DNA of 64,000 nt from an uncultured Lachnospiraceae bacterium (GTDB taxonomy: Bacteria > Bacillota > Clostridia > Lachnospirales > Lachnospiraceae): assembly GCA_910587295.1 (NCBI GenBank), contig CAJULP010000049.1:1-64000 (forward strand). The letters run 5' to 3'. The notes under the pieces were generated by a model. It was not told where the DNA came from. It saw only the letters and a list, made by a program, of their open reading frames with translations, and searched no databases. Both the position numbers and the translations under genes were made by a program. Shown piece after piece: positions 41,825-50,730 of this stretch; position 1 is the stretch's first letter; every line of letters begins with the position of its first letter.

Positions 41825-43108
41825 TTATTTTCTAAGCCCTTTTGGATAATGATTCTTCATGATACCGCCTGAAAGCTTCCCAAATCCCAGCGAGTATCCT
41901 TCCACACAGATCAGATACCAGCCCTTTTCCCCTTCCGCGGCAAAGGTTTCCCCTTTTACATACTTCCCGGCCTGCTCTAAGGACAGGTCGTGGGAAAATA
42001 CGGCCTCCTCCGGTTTCAGGAAAAGCGCCAGGGCATGGGAAGGCTCAAACCGGTCCTTTTTCACCGTTCCCAAATGCAGTCCGGCCCGCAGCGCTTTCAG
42101 CCCCTTTAATGACGGACATTCCTCTGGTACAAGGTAAAGCTGGACTCCAAACATTACATAGATTCCCTGAAAATCCCTTTTCAGGTACTTTGACTTAAAG
42201 GCAAGCCACTCTTTGCAGTCCTTTTCCTTCATCCCTCTTTCCACGCCAAAGACGGCAGCTTCCCCTTTGCTGTCCCCGTCTTTTGTAAAGCGGGCTAAAA
42301 AATGGCCCTCCCCTTTCACTTTATGGGGCCAAAGCCGCATAGACTCTTCCAAAGAAAACTCCGGGTGTTCCTTTAAAAACCAGTTCACGTTTTCTTCATT
42401 CTCTTCAGGCGCAAAGGTACAGGTAGAATACACCATCGCGCCGCCTTTCTTTAACATGCCGGCGGCGTATTCCATGATCTCCCGCTGCCTTGCCGCACAC
42501 ATGACCACGTTATCTGCGCTCCACTGACCTGCTGCCTCCTCATTTTTGCGGAACATCCCCTCACCGGAGCAGGGAGCGTCCACTAATATCCTGTCAAAGG
42601 CTTCCGGAAACCGCTCCGCAAGATAAGCAGGCTCGTGGTTTAAGACAAGAGCGTTTCCTACTCCCATCCGCTCCACGTTTTCCGACAGGATCTTTGCCCT
42701 CTGAGGGTGGATCTCATTGCAGATCAAAAGCCCCTGCCCGCCTAACGCATCCGCAATCTGGGTGCTCTTCCCTCCCGGTGCGGCACACAGGTCTAAGATC
42801 CTCTCCCCCGGAAGTGCGCCAAGGGCGCAGGCAGGCGCCATAGCGCTTGCCTCTTGAATATAATACACCCCTGCCTCGTGGAATGGATGCTTTCCCGGAT
42901 GGGATTCTTCCTTATAATAATAACCGCCCAAAGCCCAGGGCACCTCTTCCCCGAAAAAATCCGCCTTTTCCCGTACGCTCTCTTTCCCGTCCTTCAAATG
43001 GTTAATGCGGAGGGATTGAAATCTGGGCTGGCTGTAACTTTCCAGAAAGCTTTCGTATTCTTCTCCCAGAAGTTTTTCCATTCTACATAAAAATTGCTCC
43101 GGTAACAT
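41825..43108 (-). CDS. RsmF/RsmB-like 16S rRNA m5C methyltransferase
   Basis: 427 residues. The SAM-binding core has LDLCAAPGGKSTQIADALG. The two catalytic cysteines are in DAPCSGEGMFRK and VYSTCTFAPEENE, which define m5C RNA methylases of the NOL1/NOP2/Sun family. The C-terminal part (about 290-427) matches RsmF-type extensions that bind RNA. It modifies cytosines in 16S rRNA; the exact position cannot be read from sequence. It lies 34 bp after the GH3 gene. Confidence 0.92.
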   Translation of the reverse strand: MLPEQFLCRMEKLLGEEYESFLESYSQPRFQSLRINHLKDGKESVREKADFFGEEVPWALGGYYYKEESHPGKHPFHEAGVYYIQEASAMAPACALGALPGERILDLCAAPGGKSTQIADALGGQGLLICNEIHPQRAKILSENVERMGVGNALVLNHEPAYLAERFPEAFDRILVDAPCSGEGMFRKNEEAAGQWSADNVVMCAARQREIMEYAAGMLKKGGAMVYSTCTFAPEENEENVNWFLKEHPEFSLEESMRLWPHKVKGEGHFLARFTKDGDSKGEAAVFGVERGMKEKDCKEWLAFKSKYLKRDFQGIYVMFGVQLYLVPEECPSLKGLKALRAGLHLGTVKKDRFEPSHALALFLKPEEAVFSHDLSLEQAGKYVKGETFAAEGEKGWYLICVEGYSLGFGKLSGGIMKNHYPKGLRK

Positions 43109-43142
43109 GGTATATCCTTACTTTTCCTCTCATAAACACACA

Positions 43143-45560
43143 TTAATCCATCTTCAAAATCAGGCCTAAAATCCGTTTTACACAGACTTCCATTTCTTCC
43201 CGGGATAATGCTCCGCTCTTAAGGCCTTTTAAAAGGTTTTCCGGCACGCCGCATGCCATCTTCATGTCGTTGCCCGCCTTTACTTCCTTACAATGCTCCC
43301 CTAACGTCCACCAGTCCGTGGTGACCATCCCCTGATAGCCCCACTCGCCGCGCAGGATATCTTCCAAAAGCGCCCTGCACTCAGATGCCCGATGGCCGTT
43401 GATAATGTTATAGGAGGACATGATACACCAGGGATCTGCCGTCTTTACGATGATCTCAAATGCCTTTAAATAAATTTCCCTGAGAGCACGCTCTGAAACC
43501 CTGGAATCACTGTCTCTTCTGTTGGTCTCCTTGTTATTACATGCAAAGTGCTTCACACACGCCGCAATATGCTGAGACTGGATCCCCTTCACCATCGCTG
43601 CCGCCATTACGCCGGTCAGATACGGGTCTTCGGAATAGTACTCAAAGTTCCTTCCGCAAAGAGGGCTTCTATGGATATTTACTGCGGGAGTCAGCCAAAC
43701 GCCGATATTGTTTTCCTTCACTTCCTTTGCTCCTGCCTCACCTACCTCAAAAACCAACTCAGGGTTAAAGGTACATGCAAGCAGTGTGGCACAGGGCCAT
43801 GCCGTGGTATGAACTCCGCACTCCGGCACGATCCGAAGCCCGGCAGGTCCATCCGCCGTCATCACATTAGGGATCCCGTACTCCGGCAGGTTCCCAAAGC
43901 CAAAGGTATTGGCAACACCTGTGTTGGGCTGGCCGCCAAGCAAATGTGCCAGCTCCTCCTCCGTAAGCTGCGCCGTAAATTCATCTAAGGTCATTTTCCC
44001 TTCCGCCACATCCATAAGAGGGCGTACCCCCTCCTTGTAAGGATGGGTCCAGCAGTTTCTCCCCTCCTGGGCACGGACTGCAGGCATATAGCCGTCCAGC
44101 TTTTCCGCAGGCGTCTTCTCCACCAGAATAGCATTGGGATCGTTTCCCGTTTTCGTTGGAAGCGTCTCCATCGCTCCGTCAGCGCACATCCGCTCCTTTA
44201 ACCCTGTGGGGGATAATTGTTCGGATAATTGCCGCACCACCTTAGGGCCTTCCAGATGACAGACCAGATCCAGCTTTTCCGCATCCCGGACAGAATTTCC
44301 CACATAAAAGGCATAATCCCCTTCTTCCAGCACATAAGCGGACTTACATACCTTACCAAGGTCATCATAGGAAGCCAGAGTATCTATGGAAAAATCAATG
44401 GACAAAACCTGCGACTCACCAGGCTTTAATTCCCTTGTCTTTTCAAAGGCGATCAATACCCGGGCCGGTTTCCCCAGTTTTCCCTGTGGAGCCTGTCCGT
44501 AGATCTGAACGACTTCTTTCCCTTCTTTTTTACCGGTATTCGTGACTGTAACCGGAAGGGTATACGTTCCGTCCTCCCCGAAAGCCTCTCCTTGATCTAT
44601 TTGGAAAGAGGTGTAGGAAAGTCCATAGCCAAAAGGATAGTTGACTTTTTCCGCCGCCCCCAGCATGGTTTCAAAATAACGGTATCCCACATAGATATCC
44701 TCTGTGTAATCCACGCAACTTTCCGAATCATGAAAGGCTGCCGTGGAAGGGTAATCCTCCAACGCCCCCGCAAAGGTGTCGGAAAGCTTTCCGGAAGGAT
44801 TCCCGATCCCGCATAACAGCTCTGCCGCCGCGCGCCCGCCTTCCATGCCTCCCTGCCATGCCATCAAAACGGACTTTATCTTATCTTCTCTTACAAACCA
44901 GGAAGTATCCACCATGCCGCCTACATTTAAGACCACCACGATCTTGTCGAAATGCTTTTTCACGGATTCCACCATGGCAGTTTCTCCATCAGACAGATAA
45001 AAGTCGCCTCTCTCAAAGAGCTTTCTGGACTTCTTTAAAAGTCCTTCTTCCTTTTCCTCATCCTGCTTTCCTTCGTCAAAGCTGCTCTTCCTGTCCCAGC
45101 CTTCGCCGGAAAACCGGCAGATGCTGATCACCGCCGTATCGGTAAACGCCCTTGCCTTTTTCACCAGTTCCTCCGAAAGCACAGGTTCCGCCGTCATCCC
45201 CGGCTCTGCCCCTTCCGCATACTGCCTGTCCACATCCTTCCGGTAAAAATCTGAAAGTTCTTCATATAAGCTGACGTATTCCCCAAGGGCTTTTAAACCG
45301 TCATGGAGATTGACCACATAGTCCACCGTCACGTCGCCGCTTCCGCCGCCGCCCTTTACGTAATCAAAACATGCCTTTCCAAACAACGCAAGCCTGCTCC
45401 CCTTAGAAAAGGGAAGCAGGCCGTTATTCTTTAAAAGCACCATGCCTTCTTTTGCTGCGTCTTTTGACAACTGCCTGTGGGCAGCACAGGCTGTTACCTT
45501 TTCCCCGTTTTCCGAAAGGGGAATGTTGGGTTGGAACTTAATCCTTTGCCATTTGTTCAT
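43143..45560 (-). CDS. GH3 beta-glucosidase-type glycosidase with swapped domain order
   Basis: 805 residues, no signal peptide, from the ATG at 45560 (AAAGGAG). The domain usually at the C terminus comes first (KDAAKEGMVLLKNNGLLPF, with the likely acid/base Glu in SGEGWDR near 161). A fibronectin-III-like section follows near 310-400 (VTVTNTGKKEGKEVVQIYG). The TIM barrel comes last, with KHFACNNKETNRRDSDS and the nucleophile Asp in VTTDWW near 749. Rumen clostridia such as Butyrivibrio fibrisolvens have this order. It probably splits imported beta-glycosides, feeding the sugar-acid operon. Substrate unknown. Confidence 0.93.
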   Translation of the reverse strand: MNKWQRIKFQPNIPLSENGEKVTACAAHRQLSKDAAKEGMVLLKNNGLLPFSKGSRLALFGKACFDYVKGGGGSGDVTVDYVVNLHDGLKALGEYVSLYEELSDFYRKDVDRQYAEGAEPGMTAEPVLSEELVKKARAFTDTAVISICRFSGEGWDRKSSFDEGKQDEEKEEGLLKKSRKLFERGDFYLSDGETAMVESVKKHFDKIVVVLNVGGMVDTSWFVREDKIKSVLMAWQGGMEGGRAAAELLCGIGNPSGKLSDTFAGALEDYPSTAAFHDSESCVDYTEDIYVGYRYFETMLGAAEKVNYPFGYGLSYTSFQIDQGEAFGEDGTYTLPVTVTNTGKKEGKEVVQIYGQAPQGKLGKPARVLIAFEKTRELKPGESQVLSIDFSIDTLASYDDLGKVCKSAYVLEEGDYAFYVGNSVRDAEKLDLVCHLEGPKVVRQLSEQLSPTGLKERMCADGAMETLPTKTGNDPNAILVEKTPAEKLDGYMPAVRAQEGRNCWTHPYKEGVRPLMDVAEGKMTLDEFTAQLTEEELAHLLGGQPNTGVANTFGFGNLPEYGIPNVMTADGPAGLRIVPECGVHTTAWPCATLLACTFNPELVFEVGEAGAKEVKENNIGVWLTPAVNIHRSPLCGRNFEYYSEDPYLTGVMAAAMVKGIQSQHIAACVKHFACNNKETNRRDSDSRVSERALREIYLKAFEIIVKTADPWCIMSSYNIINGHRASECRALLEDILRGEWGYQGMVTTDWWTLGEHCKEVKAGNDMKMACGVPENLLKGLKSGALSREEMEVCVKRILGLILKMD

Positions 45561-45593
45561 TACGGTTCTCCTTTTACAGTTTTCCCGCAAAGC

Positions 45594-46694
45594 TTACCGT
45601 TGAACCCTGGCACCTGCCCCTCCCATGATGGCTTCTACTTCTTTCTTACTTGCCATGGTAGTATCTCCCGGCGTAGTCATCGCCAGCGCACCGTGGGCAG
45701 CGCCGTAATTCACTGCAAGCTCTGCGTCTCCTGTTGCTATCATACCATAAATCAGCCCAGATGCAAAGGAATCTCCTCCACCAACACGGTCCATAATTTC
45801 AAGGCCCTTATAATCCTTAGCCTTGTAGATCTCCCCGTCTGCCCAGCAGATCGCACTCCAGTCGTTTACCGTTGCCGTCTTTACTTCACGAAGTGTGGTG
45901 GCAACTGCCTTAAAGTTAGGGTATGTTTTGGCAGCTTCATTGATCATCTTCTTATAGCCGTCAAGATTTAACTCCTTTAAGTTCTCATCGTTCCCTTCCA
46001 CCTCAAAACCAAGGCATGCGGTAAAGTCTTCTTCGTTTCCGATCATCACGTCCACATATTTTGCAATTTCCCTATTCACTTCCTGCGCCTTTGCCTGGCC
46101 GCCGATGGCACTCCACATAGACGGACGGTAGTTCAGATCATAAGAAACAATTGTTCCGTATTTCTTTGCCGTCTTGATGGCTTCAATGACCGTCTTACAG
46201 GACTGCTCGGACAAAGCCGCATAAATACCTCCTGTGTGGAGCCAGCGCACACCCAGTTCCCCGAAAATATATTCAAAATCAAAATCTTCCGGCGTTGCCT
46301 TCGAGATTGCCGTGTTGGCACGGTCGGAACAGCCCACCGCCCCGCGGATGCCAAAGCCCCGTTCCGTAAAGTTTAATCCGTTCCTGCAGGTACGCCCGAT
46401 TCCGTCTGTCTTCATCCATTTGATCAAAGAGGTATCCACGCCGCCCTGATTAATGAAATCTTCCATCAGCATACCTACTTCATTATCCGCAAACGCCGTG
46501 ATCACTGCCGTGTTCAGCTTAAAGCATTTCCGAAGGCCGCGGATCACATTGTACTCCCCGCCCCCTTCCCATGCACGGAAAGATCTAGCTGTACGGATCC
46601 TTCCCTCGCCGGGATCTAAACGCAGCATGACTTCCCCAAGCGATACGGCATCGAACTTACATTCTTCTGCAGGTCTTAAATTCAAATTCATCAT
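45594..46694 (-). CDS. kdgK: 2-keto-3-deoxygluconate kinase (PfkB family)
   Basis: 366 residues. The PfkB fold starts with DAVSLGEVMLRLDPGEGRIR, then the WEGGGEYNVIRGLRK signature. The catalytic anion hole DRVGGGDSFASGLIYG is near the C terminus. KDG kinase phosphorylates 2-keto-3-deoxygluconate to KDPG, the substrate of the aldolase next door. The assignment among PfkB sugar kinases rests partly on this neighbour. Start ATG at 46694 or 46691. Confidence 0.88.
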   Translation of the reverse strand: MMNLNLRPAEECKFDAVSLGEVMLRLDPGEGRIRTARSFRAWEGGGEYNVIRGLRKCFKLNTAVITAFADNEVGMLMEDFINQGGVDTSLIKWMKTDGIGRTCRNGLNFTERGFGIRGAVGCSDRANTAISKATPEDFDFEYIFGELGVRWLHTGGIYAALSEQSCKTVIEAIKTAKKYGTIVSYDLNYRPSMWSAIGGQAKAQEVNREIAKYVDVMIGNEEDFTACLGFEVEGNDENLKELNLDGYKKMINEAAKTYPNFKAVATTLREVKTATVNDWSAICWADGEIYKAKDYKGLEIMDRVGGGDSFASGLIYGMIATGDAELAVNYGAAHGALAMTTPGDTTMASKKEVEAIMGGAGARVQR

Positions 46695-46750
46695 CTACCT
46701 CATTTCCGCGCAGCTTTCTGCGCAACTTACTATCTGATCTTCTGTTATCC

Positions 46751-47392
46751 TTATCCGCGGATTTGGGCGGCAAGTTTTACCGCTTCCGCCGTAAGGCGCT
46801 CAATCTCCTCAAAGTTACCGGCTTCTATCAAATCACCCTTCACCATCCAGCTTCCGCCGCAGGCCGTAATGGACTTGCACTCTAAAAATTCTTTTAAATT
46901 CTTTGCACTGACCCCGCCTGTAGGCATAAACTTAAGCCCTACATAAGGAGCCGCAAGCGCTTTGATAGCAGCCACGCCGCCAAACTGCTGTGCCGGGAAG
47001 AACTTCACCACCCGAAGCCCTCTCTTTACTGCCTGAGCGACCTCGGAAGGCGTGATGCATCCCGGGAATACAGGAATCCCTTTCTCCAAACAGTAATCCA
47101 CGATCTCCGGGTCAAAACCAGGGCTTACGATAAACTTAGCGCCTGCCGCAACTGCCTCATCCACCTGCTTCACCGTAAGGACCGTACCTGCCCCCACCAG
47201 CATTTCCGGAAATTCCTGTGTCATCTTCCTGATGCTCTCCGCCGCTGCCGCCGTGCGGAACGTTACCTCTGCGCAGGGCAGCCCGCCCTGGCACAATGCT
47301 TTTGCAAGAGGAACCGCATCCTTTGCATCCTGCAGTACCACTACCGGCACGACTCCAAGCGCTTCAATTTTTGCTTCCATTTCCATACTCAT
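46751..47392 (-). CDS. eda: KDPG/KHG aldolase
   Basis: 213 residues, trimeric class I aldolase. Conserved PCAEVTFRT holds the catalytic Glu, VGAGTVLTVKQV the phosphate-side loop, and VVKFFPAQQFGG the Schiff-base Lys. It splits KDPG to pyruvate and glyceraldehyde 3-phosphate. It lies between the dehydratase and the kinase. AAGGAG and GAGG are upstream of its ATG. Confidence 0.95.
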   Translation of the reverse strand: MSMEMEAKIEALGVVPVVVLQDAKDAVPLAKALCQGGLPCAEVTFRTAAAAESIRKMTQEFPEMLVGAGTVLTVKQVDEAVAAGAKFIVSPGFDPEIVDYCLEKGIPVFPGCITPSEVAQAVKRGLRVVKFFPAQQFGGVAAIKALAAPYVGLKFMPTGGVSAKNLKEFLECKSITACGGSWMVKGDLIEAGNFEEIERLTAEAVKLAAQIRG

Positions 47393-47430
47393 GATCCTCT
47401 TCTCCTTTTCTTCTATCCTATTTTCTAATT

Positions 47431-49194
47431 TTATTTAAACTCCAGATATGCGCCTTTCATGGGGCTTGCGGCATGTTCGCTAAACAGCCTGAGCACGCCT
47501 TTTTGATATTTTAATGGCTTTGGCTTCCAGTTCTTTTTCCGCTCCTGCAATACCTTCTCCACTTCCTCCGGACTCATCCGCTCTCCATGGATCCCTACAA
47601 TTGCAAGCTTCCTTCCCATCACGTCGATTTCGATCAGATCCCCTTCCTCCACTAAGGCAATGGGGCCGCCGTCAACCGCTTCCGGGCTGCAGTGTCCGAT
47701 CACCGGCCCGGTAGAGGCTCCGGAGAAACGTCCGTCCGTGATAAGGGCAATACTTCTTCCCAGTTCCTTATCGCTGCTGATTGCTTCGGAAGTGTAGAAC
47801 ATTTCCGGCATACCGCTTCCCTTCGGGCCTTCATAACGGATAAACACCGCATCTCCTTTTTGCACCTTATGCTTTAACACCGCATCCAGACATTCTTCCT
47901 CACTGTCAAAAGGTCTTGCCCGCAAAACTGCCTGGAACATTTCCTTCGGACATGCGGTATGCTTGATCACTGCCCCTTCCGGCGCCAGATTTCCCCTTAA
48001 GATCGCAATACTTCCGTCCGTTCCAAGGGCTTTCTCATAAGGGCGGATGATGTCTTCTCTGGTAAGCTTGACCTGATAGCGTTCATTAAACTCCTTAAGC
48101 CACTTCTCACACCTGTCATAAAAGCCGTTTTCTTTCAATTCTTTTAAGTTCTCACCTAAGGTCTTTCCCGTCACGGTCATCACGTCAAGATGAAGATGCT
48201 CTTTGATCTCCTCCATGATAGCAGGAACCCCGCCTGCATAATAAAAGCACTCCGCAGGCCACCGTCCGGCCGGACGCACGTCTAAAAGATAGCGGGCGCC
48301 TCTGTGGAGCCTGTCAAAAGTATCTCCCGTAACCTCGATCCCAAACTCATGGGCGATTGCCGGAATATGCAAAAGGCAGTTGGTGCTTCCTGAGATAGCC
48401 GCATGTACCAGGATGGCATTTTCAAAGCTTTCCATGGTCACCATATCACTTGGCTTCATCCCCGGCATGGCAGCAAGCTTCACCGCCTGCTCCCCCGCCT
48501 TTCTTGCAAAGGACAACAGATCCGGACTGGATGCCGGCATCAGGGCGCTTCCCGGCAGCGCAAGTCCCAAAGCTTCCGCCATGATCTGCATGGTGGATGC
48601 GGTTCCGATAAAGGAACATGCCCCACAGCCCGGGCAGGCATTGCATTTCGCCCAGTTTAACCGTTCCTCATCGATCTCACCCCTTTGATACTTCGCACTG
48701 TACATGCCGAGCTGTTCAAGCGTCAGCATTTCCGGCCCTGCGTTCATGGTTCCCCCGGGAACCACCACCGAAGGGATATCAACCCTTGCCAAAGCCATCA
48801 GATTCCCCGGCATTCCCTTATCACAGCTTGCAAGATAAACCCCTGCGTCAAAAGGCGTGGCATTTGCATGGATCTCTATCATATTGGCGATCATCTCACG
48901 GCTTACCAGACTGTAATTGATGCCGTCCGTTCCCTGACTTTCCCCGTCGCAGATATCCGTGCAATAATACCTTGCGCCGTGCCCGCCTGCCTGCTCTATA
49001 CCCTTACGCACTTCTTCCACCAAAATATCCAGATGCCCGCTTCCCGGATGGCTGTCTCCGTAAGTGCTCTCTATCATGACCTGCGGCTTTTCCAGATCTT
49101 CCACTTTCCATCCCGTTCCGATCCGCAGCGGGTCAAGTTCCGACGCAAGCTTTCGCATTTCCTGACTTTTTAACTCCATCGCTTCTACAGCCAA
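47431..49194 (-). CDS. IlvD/Edd-family sugar-acid dehydratase
   Basis: About 587 residues. Iron-sulfur ligands are Cys in YLASCDKGMPGN and in KCNACPGCGACSFIGTASTM, and the C-terminal motif ITDGRFSGASTGPVIGHCSPEA is intact. The family dehydrates dihydroxy acids and aldonates. With kdgK and eda next door, an aldonate (for example gluconate or galactonate) to 2-keto-3-deoxy sugar acid is most likely; branched-chain IlvD is less likely because no ilv genes are near. I chose TTG 49194, nine bases after AAGGAGG. The ATG at 49179 has no ribosome site of its own. Confidence 0.88.
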   Translation of the reverse strand: MAVEAMELKSQEMRKLASELDPLRIGTGWKVEDLEKPQVMIESTYGDSHPGSGHLDILVEEVRKGIEQAGGHGARYYCTDICDGESQGTDGINYSLVSREMIANMIEIHANATPFDAGVYLASCDKGMPGNLMALARVDIPSVVVPGGTMNAGPEMLTLEQLGMYSAKYQRGEIDEERLNWAKCNACPGCGACSFIGTASTMQIMAEALGLALPGSALMPASSPDLLSFARKAGEQAVKLAAMPGMKPSDMVTMESFENAILVHAAISGSTNCLLHIPAIAHEFGIEVTGDTFDRLHRGARYLLDVRPAGRWPAECFYYAGGVPAIMEEIKEHLHLDVMTVTGKTLGENLKELKENGFYDRCEKWLKEFNERYQVKLTREDIIRPYEKALGTDGSIAILRGNLAPEGAVIKHTACPKEMFQAVLRARPFDSEEECLDAVLKHKVQKGDAVFIRYEGPKGSGMPEMFYTSEAISSDKELGRSIALITDGRFSGASTGPVIGHCSPEAVDGGPIALVEEGDLIEIDVMGRKLAIVGIHGERMSPEEVEKVLQERKKNWKPKPLKYQKGVLRLFSEHAASPMKGAYLEFK

Positions 49195-49238
49195 AAAGCT
49201 TTTCCTCCTTCTCTTTTCCCGGCTTTTGCTTTCCACCA

Positions 49239-49246
49239 ACATCTGA
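49239..49246 (-). promoter_or_regulatory. ACATCTGA element, promoter-proximal copy
   Basis: The plus strand reads ACATCTGACATC, within about 25 bases after the -10 box. It repeats the element at 49299-49309. A likely operator for the adjacent GntR regulator. Confidence 0.45.
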
Positions 49247-49268
49247 CATCATACGTTACGCTAATATT

Positions 49269-49297
49269 AATATATTTTTATTCACTTGTTTTGTCAA
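49269..49297 (-). promoter_or_regulatory. Promoter of the sugar-acid operon
   Basis: The minus strand has TTGACA, a 17-bp spacer and TATATT, about 75 bases before the dehydratase start. It is flanked on both sides by ACATCTGA elements. Confidence 0.85.
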
Positions 49298-49298
49298 T

Positions 49299-49309
49299 AC
49301 ATCTGATGT
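49299..49309 (-). promoter_or_regulatory. ACATCTGATGT palindrome at the -35 box
   Basis: An 11-bp palindrome (ACATC, T, GATGT) two bases upstream of the -35 box. Its left part recurs at 49239-49246. Probable regulator-binding site. Confidence 0.5.
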
Positions 49310-49353
49310 TTTATTTGCCTTTTCTCCGTTTTGCATAAAAATCAGCATTCTTT

Positions 49354-50067
49354 TTATTGCACTTTTTTCTCCTGGTCTTTCAGCATCCTTATAATGGTCT
49401 GACGGTTATATGTCAAATGCATGATCATCCCGCATCTGGCCCCTGTCACGTCTTTTGCAAGTATAGCGTTTACGATTGCCCGGTGGCTTTCAATGGTCTC
49501 CTCCATTAAAATGCGGTGGGTCAGATTGGCAAAGGTGGTCACTGCCGAATTGATCACAGGTATCAAGATCTCCGCCACTCCGTTTTGACTGCACTTTGCA
49601 ATGCAGGTATGAAATTCCACATCCTTCCTGATATGATTCTTCCCGCTCAAGTAAAGCTGCTCTACCTCATCGCACAATAACTTTAGCCGGACGCGTTCTT
49701 CTTCCGACGCATACTCACAGGCACGGGCAGCTATCTCCGGCTCCAACATCAGCCGCACATCAAAAAGCTCCAGCGCAAGCTTGTATTTATCCTGAAACTT
49801 GGAAAGGCCCAAGGGATCTTCTTCTAAGGAACTGGTGCTGACAACATAAGTTCCCGAACCCCTGCGCACCTCTAAGATCCCTCTTGAAACCAGCCCCTTT
49901 ACCGCCTCCCGTACCGTGCTTCTTCCCACGCCAAACCGCTCCGCCAATTCAAACTCATTTGGTATTTTCTGTCCTACTTCCACCGGCTCGTTTAAGATAT
50001 ACGCAAACAGGGCGTCCTCTACCTGTGAACCGAGAAGCTTCCTGTCCATTTTCTCAAACTGATACAT
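49354..50067 (-). CDS. GntR-family regulator, FadR/FCD type
   Basis: 237 residues. The N-terminal winged helix has PNEFELAERFGVGRSTVREAVKGLVSRGILEVRRGSGTYVV. The C-terminal FCD domain has the metal-ligand pattern with Asp in LFDVRLMLEPEIAARAC and His in EFHTCIAKCSQN, TFANLTHRIL and SHRAIVNAILA. FCD regulators sense sugar acids and similar carboxylates. Its ATG lies within the end of the CAT-like gene, so it can be made from the nucleoside transcript. Control of the dehydratase operon just downstream is likely. Confidence 0.92.
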   Translation of the reverse strand: MYQFEKMDRKLLGSQVEDALFAYILNEPVEVGQKIPNEFELAERFGVGRSTVREAVKGLVSRGILEVRRGSGTYVVSTSSLEEDPLGLSKFQDKYKLALELFDVRLMLEPEIAARACEYASEEERVRLKLLCDEVEQLYLSGKNHIRKDVEFHTCIAKCSQNGVAEILIPVINSAVTTFANLTHRILMEETIESHRAIVNAILAKDVTGARCGMIMHLTYNRQTIIRMLKDQEKKVQ

Positions 50068-50710
50068 CCTTAAACCGCTTCTCCATTTCTAAAATTTGCC
50101 CCTCTAAAGATTGGTAAAACCCCGCGATATGGATTCCGTCCACCAGCGCATGGTGACACAGCACCGTCACCGGCAGCAGCGTCTTATTATCCATGAAAAA
50201 ATACTTTCCCCAGGTGATCCGCGGATTGGAGTCCGCCGGCATGGGCACCGGCTGGATCAGGGAGGTATAAGAAACCCAGGGCACCGTGGAAATAAAAAAC
50301 AAATCCCGGGTGTCTTCCTTTTCCTCCTCAATGGTCCGCCTTCTCTTCGCTTCCTCCTGTTCCTTAACGGCATAAGGGATGAAATCCGCAAAGGACATAT
50401 CCCCGTCAAGCGTGCAGTAGCAATAGGTTCCGTCCTCCAAAGCTACCGTATGGGAAGTCCGGCAGTGGTCAAACTCTATGATCTTATCCTGTTCTATCCT
50501 TTGCCGAAACTCCGGCACTTCATTGGCGGCTTTCCCCACAAGATAACAGACCGTAAGGAAAAGGGGGAGCCTGTTTGCTTTCACGGATTTAACAAGCCCC
50601 AGCATATCCACATTTACAGTTATGCCCACGTAAGGATAAGCCAAACTGTTAAAATATGCAAAATGACTCTTCCTTTTATAGGAATCCATATCTAAATATC
50701 TATATCCCAT
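50054..50710 (-). CDS. Chloramphenicol acetyltransferase-like protein
   Basis: 218 residues, normal for type A CAT. The catalytic His is in VTVLCHHALVDGIHIAGFYQ, the HHxxxDG signature. The N terminus GYRYLDMDSYKRKSHFAYFNS and the VPWVSYTSLIQP block also fit. The family moves acetyl from acetyl-CoA to hydroxyl groups. Many chromosomal copies in clostridia give no resistance, so drug inactivation is not shown. It follows deoB by 20 bp and overlaps the GntR gene. Confidence 0.87.
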   Translation of the reverse strand: MGYRYLDMDSYKRKSHFAYFNSLAYPYVGITVNVDMLGLVKSVKANRLPLFLTVCYLVGKAANEVPEFRQRIEQDKIIEFDHCRTSHTVALEDGTYCYCTLDGDMSFADFIPYAVKEQEEAKRRRTIEEEKEDTRDLFFISTVPWVSYTSLIQPVPMPADSNPRITWGKYFFMDNKTLLPVTVLCHHALVDGIHIAGFYQSLEGQILEMEKRFKDVSV

Positions 50711-50730
50711 ACACCCTCCCCTTTGACGCT

